Of a stretch of DNA of 64,000 nt, positions 41,382-49,827 are shown in pieces. Position numbers and translations under genes: made by a program. Positions within the stretch are counted from its first letter, which is position 1. Every line of letters begins with the position of its first letter. Location of the stretch: assembly GCF_000234095.1 (NCBI RefSeq), contig NZ_JH376799.1, forward strand, positions 533,420 to 597,419. The letters are read 5' to 3'. The notes under the pieces are model-generated. The model made no database searches. It was not told the DNA's origin and worked only from the letters and a program-made list of their open reading frames with translations. The DNA comes from Centipeda infelix ATCC 43532. GTDB taxonomy: Bacteria; Bacillota; Negativicutes; Selenomonadales; Selenomonadaceae.

Positions 41382-43567
41382 TACGCAATCATCCCTTTCT
41401 TTTTCTGAAGGCGCTCAAGCACCTCGTAGCAGTTCGCCTTGACGGAGATGTACTCATCAATGCCCGCGTTGTTGTAGGTCTCAAGGAGATCCTTCGGCGC
41501 TGCACCCGCGAGGAAGACGCGTGCGTCGGGCAGCACTTCGTGGAGCTTCGGTGCGAGCGCAGGAACGATCTCGGGATAGGTCGCATCCGTGGAGCAGATG
41601 ACCACCGCATCCGCGCCGCTCTTGCCCGCCGCCTCGGCAGCCTCCTCGACCGTCTTGAACCCGTCGTTGCCGAGCACCTCGAATGCACCGACCTGCAGGA
41701 AGCCTGTGGTAAAGTCCGCACGTGCCTTGTGCTGCGGGATGGGGCCCATGTTCGCGAGGAAGATCTTGACGTTGTCGTTCTTCTCCGCCTTGTAGTCCTC
41801 GGTGCGGCGGCGCAGCGCCTCAAAGCGCTCGCTCCAGCGGTGCGGTGCGATCGCCGCGACCGTCTCCGCCGTGCCCTTGCCGTCCGTGACCGCCGCCATC
41901 AGCTCTGCGATCGTTGCACCCGCAAACGCCGCCTCGATGCCGTGCTCGAGGGTGCCGTCCGCCTTGAATGCCGCAAGCGCCTCGTCACGATGCTTCGTGT
42001 CGATGTCGGAGAGATATGCTTCGATGTCTTTCGTACGCTGTGCCTTGAGCGCCGCCGTGTCCTCAGGACGCAGGTCGAGCAGAGTCTCCGTCATGTTCGG
42101 GTACATATTGTTGCCGACAATGCGGTCTTTGCGGATGTCCGCCTTCTTGAAGCGGTCGGCGAGAATCTTTGCGATCTCGTCCTGCACCGAGCCGGCACGG
42201 AGTGCCGCCACGATGCCGCCCTGCTTTTCGATGCTCTGGAACTCCGCCCAGATCTTTTCCTTCATCTGGCGCGTCAGCGTCTCAACCGCCCACGAGCCGC
42301 CCGCAGGATCGATCGGCTGCAGCATGCCGAACTCCTCCTGCAGCATGATCTGGATGTTGCGTGCAATGCGGCGCGAGAACTCATCGCCCTTGCGGATGGG
42401 CTCGTCGAACGGCGCACTCTCGAACGAGTCGATGCCGCCCACAACGCCTGAGAAGATCTCCGTCGTGTTGCGGAGCATATTGACATACGGATCGTAGATG
42501 GTCTTGAAGAAGAGCGCAGGACGCGCGTGAATGCGCATCTTCTGCGACTCGGCATTGCCTCCGAACGCCTTGACGATCTGCGCCCAGATCGGACGCACGG
42601 CGCGCAGTTTTGCAATCTGCAGGAAGAAGTTCGCACCCATCGAGAACCCGAATGCGATCTGCCCCGCCGCCTCGTCAATCGTCAGCCCGCGCTCGCACAG
42701 CGCACGCAGATACGCCGCCGCCGTTGCCAGACACGCCGCAACCTCCTGCACATCGTTCGCACCACCGCTGCTGTAGACATCGCTGCGGACAAACACCGTG
42801 CGCAGATGCGGCGCATGTGCCGTCGCCCAGCGTGCCGCCGCAGCGAGGCTGTCATAGTGTGCATCGAGCGATGCGGGGAGCTTGCCGTCGGTCACAAGTG
42901 CACCGATCGGGTCCGCCCCGACGATGCCCTGCACCTTCGTCATGTCGTCTCCTGCCGCACGGCGTGCTGCCGCGACAAGCGAGAGGATCGGGAGGGCATT
43001 TGCACCCGCATAGATATAGAGCGGGAATTTCGTGAGATCCAACCCCTCAAGGAGTGTATGCATATCATCGACCGTCGTCACGCTCGTGCCAATGTCGCCG
43101 ACCTTCTCCGCCTGACGCGCATCCACACCCACACGCGAGGCGGTGTCGAGCACGATGTGGTAGATCGTCGAGCCCTTGTCATTCTCATGGCGCAGGAGCT
43201 CGTTGTTCTCTGCGGGCAGGGTCTCATCGCATGCCTGCGCGATGCCCCAGGGCTTCCCAATGTAACCGGCGGGATCCACGCCGCGCAGATAGTCCCCCAT
43301 ACCGGGCATGACACGCTTGGGCAGGATGTCCTCCGTGTGTTTCTTCGTATACATGGGGTCGAATGTGATGCCCTCGTAGGTCTTCGTGAACATGACCTTC
43401 TCGAACGGCGCCCCCTTGAGCAGCGCCTCACAGGCCGCCTTCCACTCCTCGTCCGTCGGCGGAGTGAATTCGTCGAGCGAGACCTCGGGGAAGTCCTCAA
43501 CATCCGCCGATTTCTTCAGAAGCTTCTGAAGCTCCTCGTCACTCGACCGTTCTTTTTCTTCCGGCAT
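41381..43567 (-). CDS. mutA: Methylmalonyl-CoA mutase, small subunit
   Basis: Non-catalytic partner of MutB, 728 residues. The barrel region (for example [55 protein letters not shown]) is paralogous to MutB. The C-terminal cobalamin-like domain ([20 protein letters not shown]) lacks the DxHxxG ligand, as expected for small subunits. The SD AAAGGAGG sits 7 nt before the ATG. It is the first gene of mutA-mutB-meaB and is preceded by a leader of about 700 nt with a cobalamin riboswitch, several terminators and an additional folded element. Confidence 0.97.
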   Translation of the reverse strand: MPEEKERSSDEELQKLLKKSADVEDFPEVSLDEFTPPTDEEWKAACEALLKGAPFEKVMFTKTYEGITFDPMYTKKHTEDILPKRVMPGMGDYLRGVDPAGYIGKPWGIAQACDETLPAENNELLRHENDKGSTIYHIVLDTASRVGVDARQAEKVGDIGTSVTTVDDMHTLLEGLDLTKFPLYIYAGANALPILSLVAAARRAAGDDMTKVQGIVGADPIGALVTDGKLPASLDAHYDSLAAAARWATAHAPHLRTVFVRSDVYSSGGANDVQEVAACLATAAAYLRALCERGLTIDEAAGQIAFGFSMGANFFLQIAKLRAVRPIWAQIVKAFGGNAESQKMRIHARPALFFKTIYDPYVNMLRNTTEIFSGVVGGIDSFESAPFDEPIRKGDEFSRRIARNIQIMLQEEFGMLQPIDPAGGSWAVETLTRQMKEKIWAEFQSIEKQGGIVAALRAGSVQDEIAKILADRFKKADIRKDRIVGNNMYPNMTETLLDLRPEDTAALKAQRTKDIEAYLSDIDTKHRDEALAAFKADGTLEHGIEAAFAGATIAELMAAVTDGKGTAETVAAIAPHRWSERFEALRRRTEDYKAEKNDNVKIFLANMGPIPQHKARADFTTGFLQVGAFEVLGNDGFKTVEEAAEAAGKSGADAVVICSTDATYPEIVPALAPKLHEVLPDARVFLAGAAPKDLLETYNNAGIDEYISVKANCYEVLERLQKKKGMIA

Positions 43568-43630
43568 AGTACGTCCTCCTTTAATTTATTGCGGGAAGGC
43601 TCTGTCAGTTCAACAGATGAACCAACATAA

Positions 43631-43667
43631 AAGAAAAAGCAATTCTGTGCATGATGCGCGGAATTGC
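43631..43667 (-). terminator. Terminator-like hairpin 3 in the mutA leader
   Basis: On the minus strand GCAATTC (43661-43667) pairs with GAATTGC (43639-43645), with an inner GCAT/ATGC pair, followed by TTTTTCTTTT. It is the last of three such hairpins before mutA, about 65 nt from the ATG. Confidence 0.65.
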
Positions 43668-43675
43668 ATTCCTTG

Positions 43676-43710
43676 AAAAAAAATCGCCCTGAGCTTCCAC
43701 CCTCAGAGCG
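43676..43710 (-). terminator. Intrinsic terminator 2 in the mutA leader
   Basis: On the minus strand CGCTCTGAG (43702-43710) pairs with CTCAGGGCG (43685-43693) with one wobble, followed by A and eight T residues (43676-43683). A further hairpin, GCCCC/GGGGC (43712-43730), abuts it and could be part of an antiterminator. Confidence 0.85.
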
Positions 43711-43741
43711 CGCCCCTAATACAAAGGGGCAAAACGAGAAC

Positions 43742-43871
43742 TGAAAAGATGAGCAATGTTTCCCCAAGGAGCGCATACTCCTTCATCCCGGGGAAATCTC
43801 TGGGCACGGGAATCTTTTCACATGCACACAGATCTCCTCAGGATCGTTCCACGCACCGCCGGAATGTATGC
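43742..43871 (-). ncRNA. Unassigned two-domain structured element in the mutA leader
   Basis: Reading leftward, the first domain is closed by GCATACA (43865-43871) and TGTGTGC (43824-43830) around two small hairpins, TTCC/GGAA and GATC/GATC, giving a three-way junction. Three nt later the second domain is closed by a perfect 9-bp stem TGAAAAGAT (43812-43820) and ATCTTTTCA (43742-43750). It encloses TTTCCCC/GGGGAAA with an inner AAGGAG/CTCCTT hairpin. It lies between terminator 1 and terminator 2, the position of an aptamer with its own expression platform. I do not recognise it as a known riboswitch class. Confidence 0.5.
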
Positions 43872-43875
43872 AAAG

Positions 43876-43912
43876 AAAAAGCCCATTCCACGGTGTGCAG
43901 AACGGGCTTTTT
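43876..43912 (-). terminator. Intrinsic terminator 1, downstream of the cobalamin riboswitch
   Basis: On the minus strand AAAAAGCCCGTTC (43900-43912) pairs with GAATGGGCTTTTT (43876-43888) around an 11-nt loop; the 3' arm ends in a T run. It is the likely expression platform of the riboswitch. Confidence 0.85.
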
Positions 43913-43924
43913 CGGTATCGTTAC

Positions 43925-43999
43925 TCAGTTCCCGACGGTCTGGTCTAAGCGCCAAACTCTCTCTCGAGGCGAACGAATCCGCAAAATCTCCATCCCCAT
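43925..43999 (-). CDS. Possible 24-residue leader peptide
   Basis: Between the cobalamin aptamer and terminator 1 an ORF reads MGMEILRIRSPRERVWRLDQ plus four more residues and ends at TGA, 12 nt before the terminator stem. A second in-frame ATG is at 43993. The SD is poor. The basic, non-repetitive sequence and placement suggest a possible leader peptide, but it may be chance. Confidence 0.25.
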   Translation of the reverse strand: MGMEILRIRSPRERVWRLDQTVGN

Positions 44000-44024
44000 C
44001 ACTCGCAGGTCAATCGGTGATTGT

Positions 44025-44235
44025 TAATCAAGCAGGTCTCCTGGCTCCAGTTCATCGCTCATCCACACCTTCCCGAAGATTTCTCCTCAGTGACTGCTGA
44101 CCCAAGGTCAGCGCGTGGACTCACTCACTGTTACAGTGGCGTGACCGCTCCGGCTTATGAAGTTCATAGCTCCCATACCGGATTCCCTATGAAGCAATTG
44201 AGGTTTTGCAGGACAAAACCTCTGCACTTGATCCA
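44025..44235 (-). ncRNA. Cobalamin riboswitch upstream of mutA
   Basis: On the minus strand the aptamer shows the conserved CATAGGGAATCCGGT block, the B12-box sequence GCCACTGT (GCCACTG at 44134-44140) and the 3' signature GAGCCAGGAGACCTGCTTG (near 44029-44048). A 5' hairpin (GAGGTTTTG/CAAAACCTC) starts the element. Cobalamin riboswitches normally switch expression off when adenosylcobalamin is present. Here the downstream genes encode a cobalamin-dependent enzyme, which is an unusual target. Confidence 0.93.
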
Positions 44236-44255
44236 AAATCAATATGTAATTTTTA

Positions 44256-44296
44256 TGGTACGATAGAATAGTACCACTAAAAACTTCCTTTGTCAA
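44256..44296 (-). promoter_or_regulatory. Promoter of the mutA operon with a small dyad
   Basis: TTGACA (44291-44296), a 17-nt spacer and TACTAT (44268-44273) read leftward. The inverted repeat TGGTAC-N9-GTACCA (44256-44276) covers the -10 and could be an operator. Confidence 0.8.
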
Positions 44297-44298
44297 CT

Positions 44299-44336
44299 AA
44301 AAAAGAATCACTGCGTGAATTATCTCACAGTGATTC
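44299..44336 (-). terminator. Terminator of the 3D-domain gene
   Basis: On the minus strand GAATCACTGTGAGA (44323-44336) pairs with TCACGCAGTGATTC (44305-44318, one bulge), followed by six T residues. It ends 3 nt from the -35 of the mutA promoter. Confidence 0.88.
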
Positions 44337-44355
44337 CTTTTATGCATAAATTCAA

Positions 44356-45165
44356 TTAGTCGATGACATAAACCTCGACGCTGCGGCGACCAAACTGAAT
44401 CGCCTCGTCGTAGCTTTCCATGCAGAGATCGATCGTATGACCGACGATCGCACCGCCCGTGTCGGCCGCGATTGCCTCACCGTAGCCGGGAATGTAGAGG
44501 CGCGAGCCGAGCGGAATGACGTTCGGATCGACCGCGACGACACCGTGGCGCGCGGGAATGCCCGTCGCCGTGATGCCGCTGCCGCCCCCATCACTCGGAA
44601 GATATGCCGATGCGTGCATCGTGTATGCTGCACGGTAACGCGGGATGCCGCGGCTGACGCGGTCTGCCTCGCGCTCGCGTGCGCGGCGCTGCTCGGCAGC
44701 CTGCTCGTTCTCCGTCAGCCGGATCGCAAGATCTGCCGTGATCGGCGTGTCCGCCGCAGGTGTCACGTCAACCTCTTGCGGATTATAGCCGTACTCCGCC
44801 ATGACATCGCCGACGGTGCGCCCGCTCGTCATAACCTGCTGCGTGTCGTCCCAGAACGAAATGCTCACGGGAACGGCACGGTGTACGGAAATCTCGGTAT
44901 GGCGTTCGCCCTCGTTGTGAAACACCTCGTAGGTGTCCTTCGCACCGAGCTTTACACCGAGCTTCTCAAAAATATCATTGGGCTTCGTCTGCACCGTCAT
45001 GTCGGTGATGGTCTCTCCGTCAACGTGCACGCTCACGCGCTGCATATTCTTCGGCAGGCCGTTCATCGTGAATCCACTGGAGAGGAGCATCATCCCCGCC
45101 AAGGTGGCGCAGAGCACTGTGTTCTTCTTTGTCTGAATCAGCTGTCCCAGTTTCTTCCACTGCAT
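44356..45165 (-). CDS. Exported 3D-domain protein (YabE/Rpf-like cell-wall protein)
   Basis: 269 residues. The N-terminal membrane/signal segment VLCATLAGMMLLSSGFTM is followed by DUF348-like repeats (VSVHVDGETITDMTVQTKPN, then HRAVPVSISFWDDTQQVMTS). A coiled linker rich in Glu/Arg and the C-terminal 3D domain complete it. The catalytic Asp residues are in VVAVDPNVIPLGSRLYIPGY, IAADTGGAIVGHTIDLCMES and the end of the domain. 3D-domain proteins are lytic-transglycosylase-like murein enzymes. ATG at 45165 with GGGGGAA upstream. The 130 nt before it show no convincing promoter. Confidence 0.9.
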   Translation of the reverse strand: MQWKKLGQLIQTKKNTVLCATLAGMMLLSSGFTMNGLPKNMQRVSVHVDGETITDMTVQTKPNDIFEKLGVKLGAKDTYEVFHNEGERHTEISVHRAVPVSISFWDDTQQVMTSGRTVGDVMAEYGYNPQEVDVTPAADTPITADLAIRLTENEQAAEQRRAREREADRVSRGIPRYRAAYTMHASAYLPSDGGGSGITATGIPARHGVVAVDPNVIPLGSRLYIPGYGEAIAADTGGAIVGHTIDLCMESYDEAIQFGRRSVEVYVID

Positions 45166-45293
45166 AGAATTCCCCCTTTGCTGACGGTATTTTCCCACTT
45201 TACGCTGAATTTTATATGAAAAATGGGATTCAGAATAATTTCATCGTATGTTTTCATCCTTTCCCCTCCACTGAGAAGGATATTCGTCCCACA

Positions 45294-45333
45294 CAAAAGC
45301 CCTGTGCGCGGAGAATTTCTCCACGCGCAGGGC
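45294..45333 (-). terminator. Terminator downstream of tatD and MITE copy 2
   Basis: On the minus strand GCCCTGCGCGTGGAG (45319-45333) and CTCCGCGCACAGGGC (45299-45313) form a long stem followed by TTTTGTG. MITE copy 2 sits between this and the tatD stop, so the element seems to have inserted upstream of an existing terminator. Confidence 0.75.
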
Positions 45334-45375
45334 GATGATTTACGAAAGAACAATAAAGTTGTTTCAAAGAGCTAG

Positions 45376-45536
45376 GGAAGCACTGATAAATTCAGCCGTG
45401 CCATCTTGGCGTATCTTTTTCGCCCTCTCATCGTCGACAAATCCTCCACATAGCCCTTGCTATGAGTCCGGTTTGTCTCCTTGACAGGGCAAAAAATCTG
45501 CACCAATCTGACAGACTTCATTTTATCAGCGATTCC
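45376..45536. mobile_element. MITE copy 2 (161 bp, CTAG target duplication)
   Basis: Same element as 13477-13638 in the same orientation, with the same terminal repeats and internal hairpin and many substitutions in the middle. It is flanked by CTAG on both sides (45372-45375, 45537-45540). No coding capacity. Confidence 0.87.
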
Positions 45537-45563
45537 CTAGGTACATCGGACTTGTGTCGTTCA

Positions 45564-46349
45564 TCACACCGCGCTCAACTTTGGGTACAGCCGCCGTGCA
45601 TTCTCCGTCGTGTACCGTGCAACCTCCTCAACGGATTCGCCGCGCAGTTCGGCGATCTTTGCCGCGACGAAAGTGACATAGGCGGGCTCGTTGCGCTTGC
45701 CGCGCTTCGGGACGGGTGCAAGGTACGGGCTGTCCGTCTCGATGAGGAGTTTGTCCTGCGGTGCTTCGCGTACGATCGCGGGCAGCTTTCCCGCGTTCTT
45801 GAACGTCAGAGGACCGTCAATGCCGATATAGTAGCCGAGTTTCCACAGTTCCCGCGCCGTCTCAAGGCTGCCCGAGTAGCAGTGGAGTACACCTGTGAGA
45901 TCACGTCCCTCCGCCTGTAGGATGGCGAGCGTATCCCCGTGCGCCTCGCGGTCGTGGATGCAGACAGGCAGTCTCGCCGCGCGTGCAATGCCGAGCTGCA
46001 CGACAAAGAGATCGCGCTGCACGGCGCGTACCTTCGGATCTTTCTCCCAGTAGTAGTCGAGTCCGATCTCGCCGATGGCGACCACCTTCGGATGCTTCGC
46101 CCACGCAAGGAGCTGTGCGCGCTCTGCATCCGTCAGCACACACGCGCTCTCAGGATGCACACCGACGGCTGCATAGAGCGCGGGATACTGCTCCGCATCG
46201 GCAACCACCTGCGCAGACGCCGCCATCGTGTCGCCCATGCTGATGATCTGCGCGACCCCCGCCTCAGCGGCGCGTGCAATCATCTCTGCACGGTCGTCAT
46301 CGTAGCGTTCGTCATACAGATGTGCGTGCGTATCAATGAATGTCGTCAT
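45564..46349 (-). CDS. tatD: TatD family metal-dependent hydrolase
   Basis: Metal-dependent deoxyribonuclease-type protein of 261 residues. Metal ligands are in FIDTHAHLYDERYDDDRAEM (HxH), GEIGLDYYWEKDPKVRAVQR, VCIHDREAHGDTL, LHCYSGSLETA and LIETDSPYLAP. Its ATG overlaps the metG stop by ATGA; the metG-tatD pairing is widespread in Firmicutes. Confidence 0.95.
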   Translation of the reverse strand: MTTFIDTHAHLYDERYDDDRAEMIARAAEAGVAQIISMGDTMAASAQVVADAEQYPALYAAVGVHPESACVLTDAERAQLLAWAKHPKVVAIGEIGLDYYWEKDPKVRAVQRDLFVVQLGIARAARLPVCIHDREAHGDTLAILQAEGRDLTGVLHCYSGSLETARELWKLGYYIGIDGPLTFKNAGKLPAIVREAPQDKLLIETDSPYLAPVPKRGKRNEPAYVTFVAAKIAELRGESVEEVARYTTENARRLYPKLSAV

Positions 46350-47890
46350 TTTTCGATCTCAATGCGCGGGAAAAGCTGCTGCGCCGTGCCGACTATATGT
46401 CCGTCCTCCGTGCCGCCCCACGCAGCATCGGAGAGCTGCACCTCTGCAAAGTCCGATGTGAAGCCCAGCTGCTCGTGGATGCGGCGCGCAGTCACGGGTA
46501 GGAACGGAGAGATCAGGATACTCGTCACGCGCAGCGACTCAACGAGATGATAGAGCACGGAGTCGAGCTCTGCCGCCTTTGCCTCGTCCTTGGCGAGCGT
46601 CCACGGTGCGGTCTCGTCAATGTACTTGTTCGTGCGCGAGATCAGTGTCCATGCCGTCTTGATCGCCGCCGACAGCTCCATCTGCTCCATCTGCTCTGTA
46701 TACTCCTTGACCGTCGCCGCAGCCATCTCCTCGAGTGCCGCGTCGAAGTCCGTGCGCCCTGCGCCCTTCGTGATAACGCCCTTCCGATACTTCTTTGCCA
46801 TCGAAAGGGTTCTGTGCAGCAGATTGCCGAGATCGTTCGCCAGATCCGAGTTGATGCGCCCGATGAGCGTGTCGCGTGAAATGTTGCCGTCCTGCCCGAG
46901 CGTGATCTCACGCAGCAGGAAGTAACGCACGGCATCCGCACCGAACTCCTCGATGAGCGCGATCGGATCGACCACATTGCCGACCGACTTTGACATTTTC
47001 GCGCCGTCCACGATGAGCCAGCCATGCCCATAGACCTTTTTCGGCAGGTCAATGCCGAGTGCCATCAGCATACAGCCCCAGATGATCGTGTGGAAGCGCA
47101 CAATCTCCTTGCCGACGAGATGTACGTCCGCCGGCCAGTAGTGGTTGAATTTCGCCTTGTCATCCATATAGCCGATCGGCGTGAGGTAGTTCGTGAGTGC
47201 ATCGAACCAGACGTAGACGACGTGCTTCTGGTCGAACGGCACGGGGATGCCCCAGTCGAACGAGGTGCGCGAGACGCACAGATCCTCCAAGCCCTGCTCG
47301 ATGAACGCGATCATCTCATTGCGGCGCGAGACCGGCTGAATGAAGTCCGGATGCTCGTTGATGTACGCGAGCAGGCGATCCGCGTACTTGCTCATGCGGA
47401 AGAAGTACGCCTCCTCCGCAACCTCCTGCACGGGGCGGTGGCAGTCGGGGCAGCAGCCGTTCTCATCAAGCTGCAGCTTCGTCCAGTAGCTCTCGCACGG
47501 CGTGCAGTAGAGCCCCTTGTACTCTCCCTTGTAGATGTCGCCCTGATCGTAGATCTGTTGAAAGATGTTCTGCACAAGCCTATAATGACGCTCCTCCGAC
47601 GTGCGGATGAAGTCGTCGTAGGAAATGCCGAGCAGCCGCCACAGCTCCTGAAAGCCCGCGACAATGCGGTCGACGTACTGAAGGGGCGTCACGCCCTCCT
47701 TCTCCGCCGCCTGCTGGATCTTCTGTCCGTGCTCATCCGAGCCGGTCAGAAAGAACACATCATAGCCCGCAAGCCGCTTGAACCGCGCAATCGTGTCCGC
47801 AACCGTCGTGCAGTACGCGTGCCCGATGTGCAGCTTCGCGCTCGGGTAGTAGATCGGTGTTGTAATGTAAAATGGTGTCTTCTCGCTCAT
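46346..47890 (-). CDS. metG: Methionyl-tRNA synthetase
   Basis: Charges tRNA-Met. It is a class I synthetase with KLHIGHAYC (HIGH), DGAKMSKSVGN (KMSKS), and a zinc knuckle CTPCESYW...CCPDCHRPV in the connective domain. At 514 residues it ends after the anticodon-binding domain and lacks the C-terminal Trbp111-like tRNA-binding domain seen in many longer MetRS proteins. It is transcribed from the promoter at 47923-47951 with tatD downstream. Confidence 0.97.
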   Translation of the reverse strand: MSEKTPFYITTPIYYPSAKLHIGHAYCTTVADTIARFKRLAGYDVFFLTGSDEHGQKIQQAAEKEGVTPLQYVDRIVAGFQELWRLLGISYDDFIRTSEERHYRLVQNIFQQIYDQGDIYKGEYKGLYCTPCESYWTKLQLDENGCCPDCHRPVQEVAEEAYFFRMSKYADRLLAYINEHPDFIQPVSRRNEMIAFIEQGLEDLCVSRTSFDWGIPVPFDQKHVVYVWFDALTNYLTPIGYMDDKAKFNHYWPADVHLVGKEIVRFHTIIWGCMLMALGIDLPKKVYGHGWLIVDGAKMSKSVGNVVDPIALIEEFGADAVRYFLLREITLGQDGNISRDTLIGRINSDLANDLGNLLHRTLSMAKKYRKGVITKGAGRTDFDAALEEMAAATVKEYTEQMEQMELSAAIKTAWTLISRTNKYIDETAPWTLAKDEAKAAELDSVLYHLVESLRVTSILISPFLPVTARRIHEQLGFTSDFAEVQLSDAAWGGTEDGHIVGTAQQLFPRIEIEK

Positions 47891-47922
47891 AAATCATGCC
47901 TCGTTTCGATTTGATGTACTAT

Positions 47923-47951
47923 ATAGTAGCACACGCGCGGCGCGCTTTCAA
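47923..47951 (-). promoter_or_regulatory. Sigma-A promoter of metG-tatD
   Basis: TTGAAA (47946-47951), a 17-nt spacer and TACTAT (47923-47928) read leftward, about 25 nt before the metG ATG. No T-box leader is present. Confidence 0.75.
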
Positions 47952-48006
47952 TATTACTTCTCATACTGTATGAGGACGAACAGGTCATGCTCTCGCACGT
48001 TCTAAG

Positions 48007-48036
48007 GAATTACTGATAAAATAAAGTTCGCTGAAT
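48007..48036. repeat. MITE end fragment
   Basis: GGAATTACTGATAAAATAAA and the next bases GTTCG match the right end of the MITE, read inward (GGAATCGCTGATAAAATGAA, then GTCCG), but no second end follows. It is preceded by CTAA. A decayed or truncated copy. Confidence 0.6.
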
Positions 48037-48097
48037 AACAGTAACAATTATCATAGAACCGAAAAACTATACACCGTTTGACGAAAATCATCAATCT

Positions 48098-48955
48098 TCA
48101 GTGGGTATCATCGTCCCCCGCCAAGAGAGCCTGATACACATCTCGCCGTGAGATGCCAAGTTCCTGCGCGGTGCGACGCATGGCTTCCTTCTTGTCCAAA
48201 CCTTTGGCAATGTGCGCCGCATAGCGTTCGGTGAGCGTCATCTCCTCCACGTCATCCGCAGCGGCGACAGATTCGTCCGCACCCGCGACGATGAGCACAA
48301 ACTCGCCGCGCGGCTCATGCTCCCGATAGTGTGCGAGGAGGTCGCCGAGGGTTGTGCGGCGGAACTCCTCAAACTTCTTCGTCAGTTCTCGCGCGGCACA
48401 CGCCTGTCGCTCCGCGCCGAGCTCCGCTGCAAGCGCGGCAAGTGTCTCACGCAGTCGGTGCGGAGCCTCGTAGAAGATGAGTGTCTCGCGATAGGCGGAA
48501 ATACGCGCCAGAAGATCACGCCGCTTCTTCTCCTTGCGCGGGAGAAAGCCGACGAAGGTGAAGCCCTCCAGCGGCAGTCCCGCGCAGATGAGCGCGGAGA
48601 GTGCGGCATTCGCACCCGGCAGAGGCGTGACGGGGATGCCCGCCGCGATGGCACGCCGTGCAAGGTCGCCGCCGGGGTCGGCAATGCCTGGAAGCCCCGC
48701 GTCGCTAACGCAGACGACCGTTGCCCCCGCGCGGAGGCGCTCAATCAGCTCTGTCCCCTTTTCCTCTTTGTTATGCTCGTGGTAGCTCGTCATAGGCGTA
48801 TGGATATCATAGTGCGCGAGAAGCCCACGCGTGTGCCGCGTGTCCTCGGCGGCGATCACGTCCGCCGTGCGCAGTGTCTCGACCGCACGATAGGTGATGT
48901 CCGCAAGATTGCCGATGGGCGTTGCGCAGAGATAGAGCCGTCCCGTCTGTTCCAT
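48098..48955 (-). CDS. rsmI: 16S rRNA (cytidine1402-2'-O)-methyltransferase
   Basis: Tetrapyrrole-methylase fold enzyme that 2'-O-methylates C1402 of 16S rRNA. Signatures are LYLCATPIGNLADITYRAVE, IAAEDTRHTRGLLAHYDI, VSDAGLPGIADPGGDLARRA and EGFTFVGFLPRKEKKRRDLL. The ATG at 48955 has GGGAGGAA upstream; the reading to 48994 is unlikely. C-terminal HTH-like end (MRRTAQELGISRRDVYQALL) as in many RsmI proteins. It is divergent from the two-component system. Confidence 0.96.
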   Translation of the reverse strand: MEQTGRLYLCATPIGNLADITYRAVETLRTADVIAAEDTRHTRGLLAHYDIHTPMTSYHEHNKEEKGTELIERLRAGATVVCVSDAGLPGIADPGGDLARRAIAAGIPVTPLPGANAALSALICAGLPLEGFTFVGFLPRKEKKRRDLLARISAYRETLIFYEAPHRLRETLAALAAELGAERQACAARELTKKFEEFRRTTLGDLLAHYREHEPRGEFVLIVAGADESVAAADDVEEMTLTERYAAHIAKGLDKKEAMRRTAQELGISRRDVYQALLAGDDDTH

Positions 48956-49137
48956 GTCATTCCTCCCGTTCCTTTTATTTCCATTGTGGGGCACGGATGA
49001 ACCATTGTCAAGCGAGGCTTATAAAAACAGTCGCCGACTAAAAGTTCGATTATATTTCTCATTTTGGGCTTTTCATTTTGACACAGTTCGTATATAGTAA
49101 GAACACAACATTAGAAGCCAAGCGAGGGGGAACTATT

Positions 49138-49827
49138 ATGGACGAACAGAAGACGCGTGTCCTCGTGGTTGAGGACGAGGTACGCATTGCCCGCTTCCTG
49201 CAGATGGAGTTGGAGCACGAGGGATTCGAGGCGGAGACCGAGGGCAACGGCACGCGTGCCTATGAGCGCATCATTCAGGAGAACTTCGACATAGTACTGC
49301 TCGACGTGATGCTGCCCGGCATGGACGGCATTGAGATCTGCCGCCGTGTCCGCACAGTCTCGAATGTGCCCATCATCATGCTGACCGCACGCGATGCGGT
49401 CGAGGATCGCGTGGAGGGGCTCGACATCGGCGCAGACGACTACATCACGAAGCCGTTTGCCGTACCCGAGCTGCTTGCGCGTCTCAGGAACGCGCTGCGC
49501 CGCCGTGACATCTCGACGGAGGATGCCTCCGACCGGCTCACGGTGAAGAATCTCATCATGTTCCTCTCGCGCTACGAGGTGCAGGTGGACGGCGAGACCG
49601 TCGCCCTCACAAAGCGCGAGTACGATCTGCTCGAATATCTCCTGCGCAACAAGCGCACGGTGCTGACGCGCGACCAGATCCTGCAGGAGGTATGGGGGTT
49701 CGACTACACAGGCGAGACCAATGTTGTCGATGTCTACATCCGTTACCTGCGCGCCAAGCTGGATGACCGCTTCCACAAGAAGTACATCTACACGGTGCGG
49801 GGCGTCGGGTATGTTGTCCGCGACTAA
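49138..49827 (+). CDS. OmpR/PhoB-type response regulator
   Basis: 229 residues. The receiver domain has the acidic pair in VEDEVRI, phospho-Asp in IVLLDVMLPGMDGIEICRRV, Thr in IIMLTARDAVEDRVEGLDIG and Lys in YITKPF. The C-terminal winged helix contains LTKREYDLLEYLLRNKRTVL and the final YIYTVRGVGYVVRD. The closest familiar pattern is ArlR/CsrR-like. The ATG at 49138 follows GAGGGGG. Its end overlaps the histidine kinase start by 17 nt. Stimulus unknown. Confidence 0.94.
   Translation: MDEQKTRVLVVEDEVRIARFLQMELEHEGFEAETEGNGTRAYERIIQENFDIVLLDVMLPGMDGIEICRRVRTVSNVPIIMLTARDAVEDRVEGLDIGADDYITKPFAVPELLARLRNALRRRDISTEDASDRLTVKNLIMFLSRYEVQVDGETVALTKREYDLLEYLLRNKRTVLTRDQILQEVWGFDYTGETNVVDVYIRYLRAKLDDRFHKKYIYTVRGVGYVVRD

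Noticed and set aside
43820..43850. Possible hammerhead ribozyme core (CTGAGGA fits CUGANGA) in the mutA leader
   Set aside because: No stem II can form after the core and the following GAAA is not in the right place, so the match is chance.
43749..44027. 92-codon frame on the plus strand across the mutA leader
   Set aside because: It is antisense to the folded leader and riboswitch, with no SD or family match.
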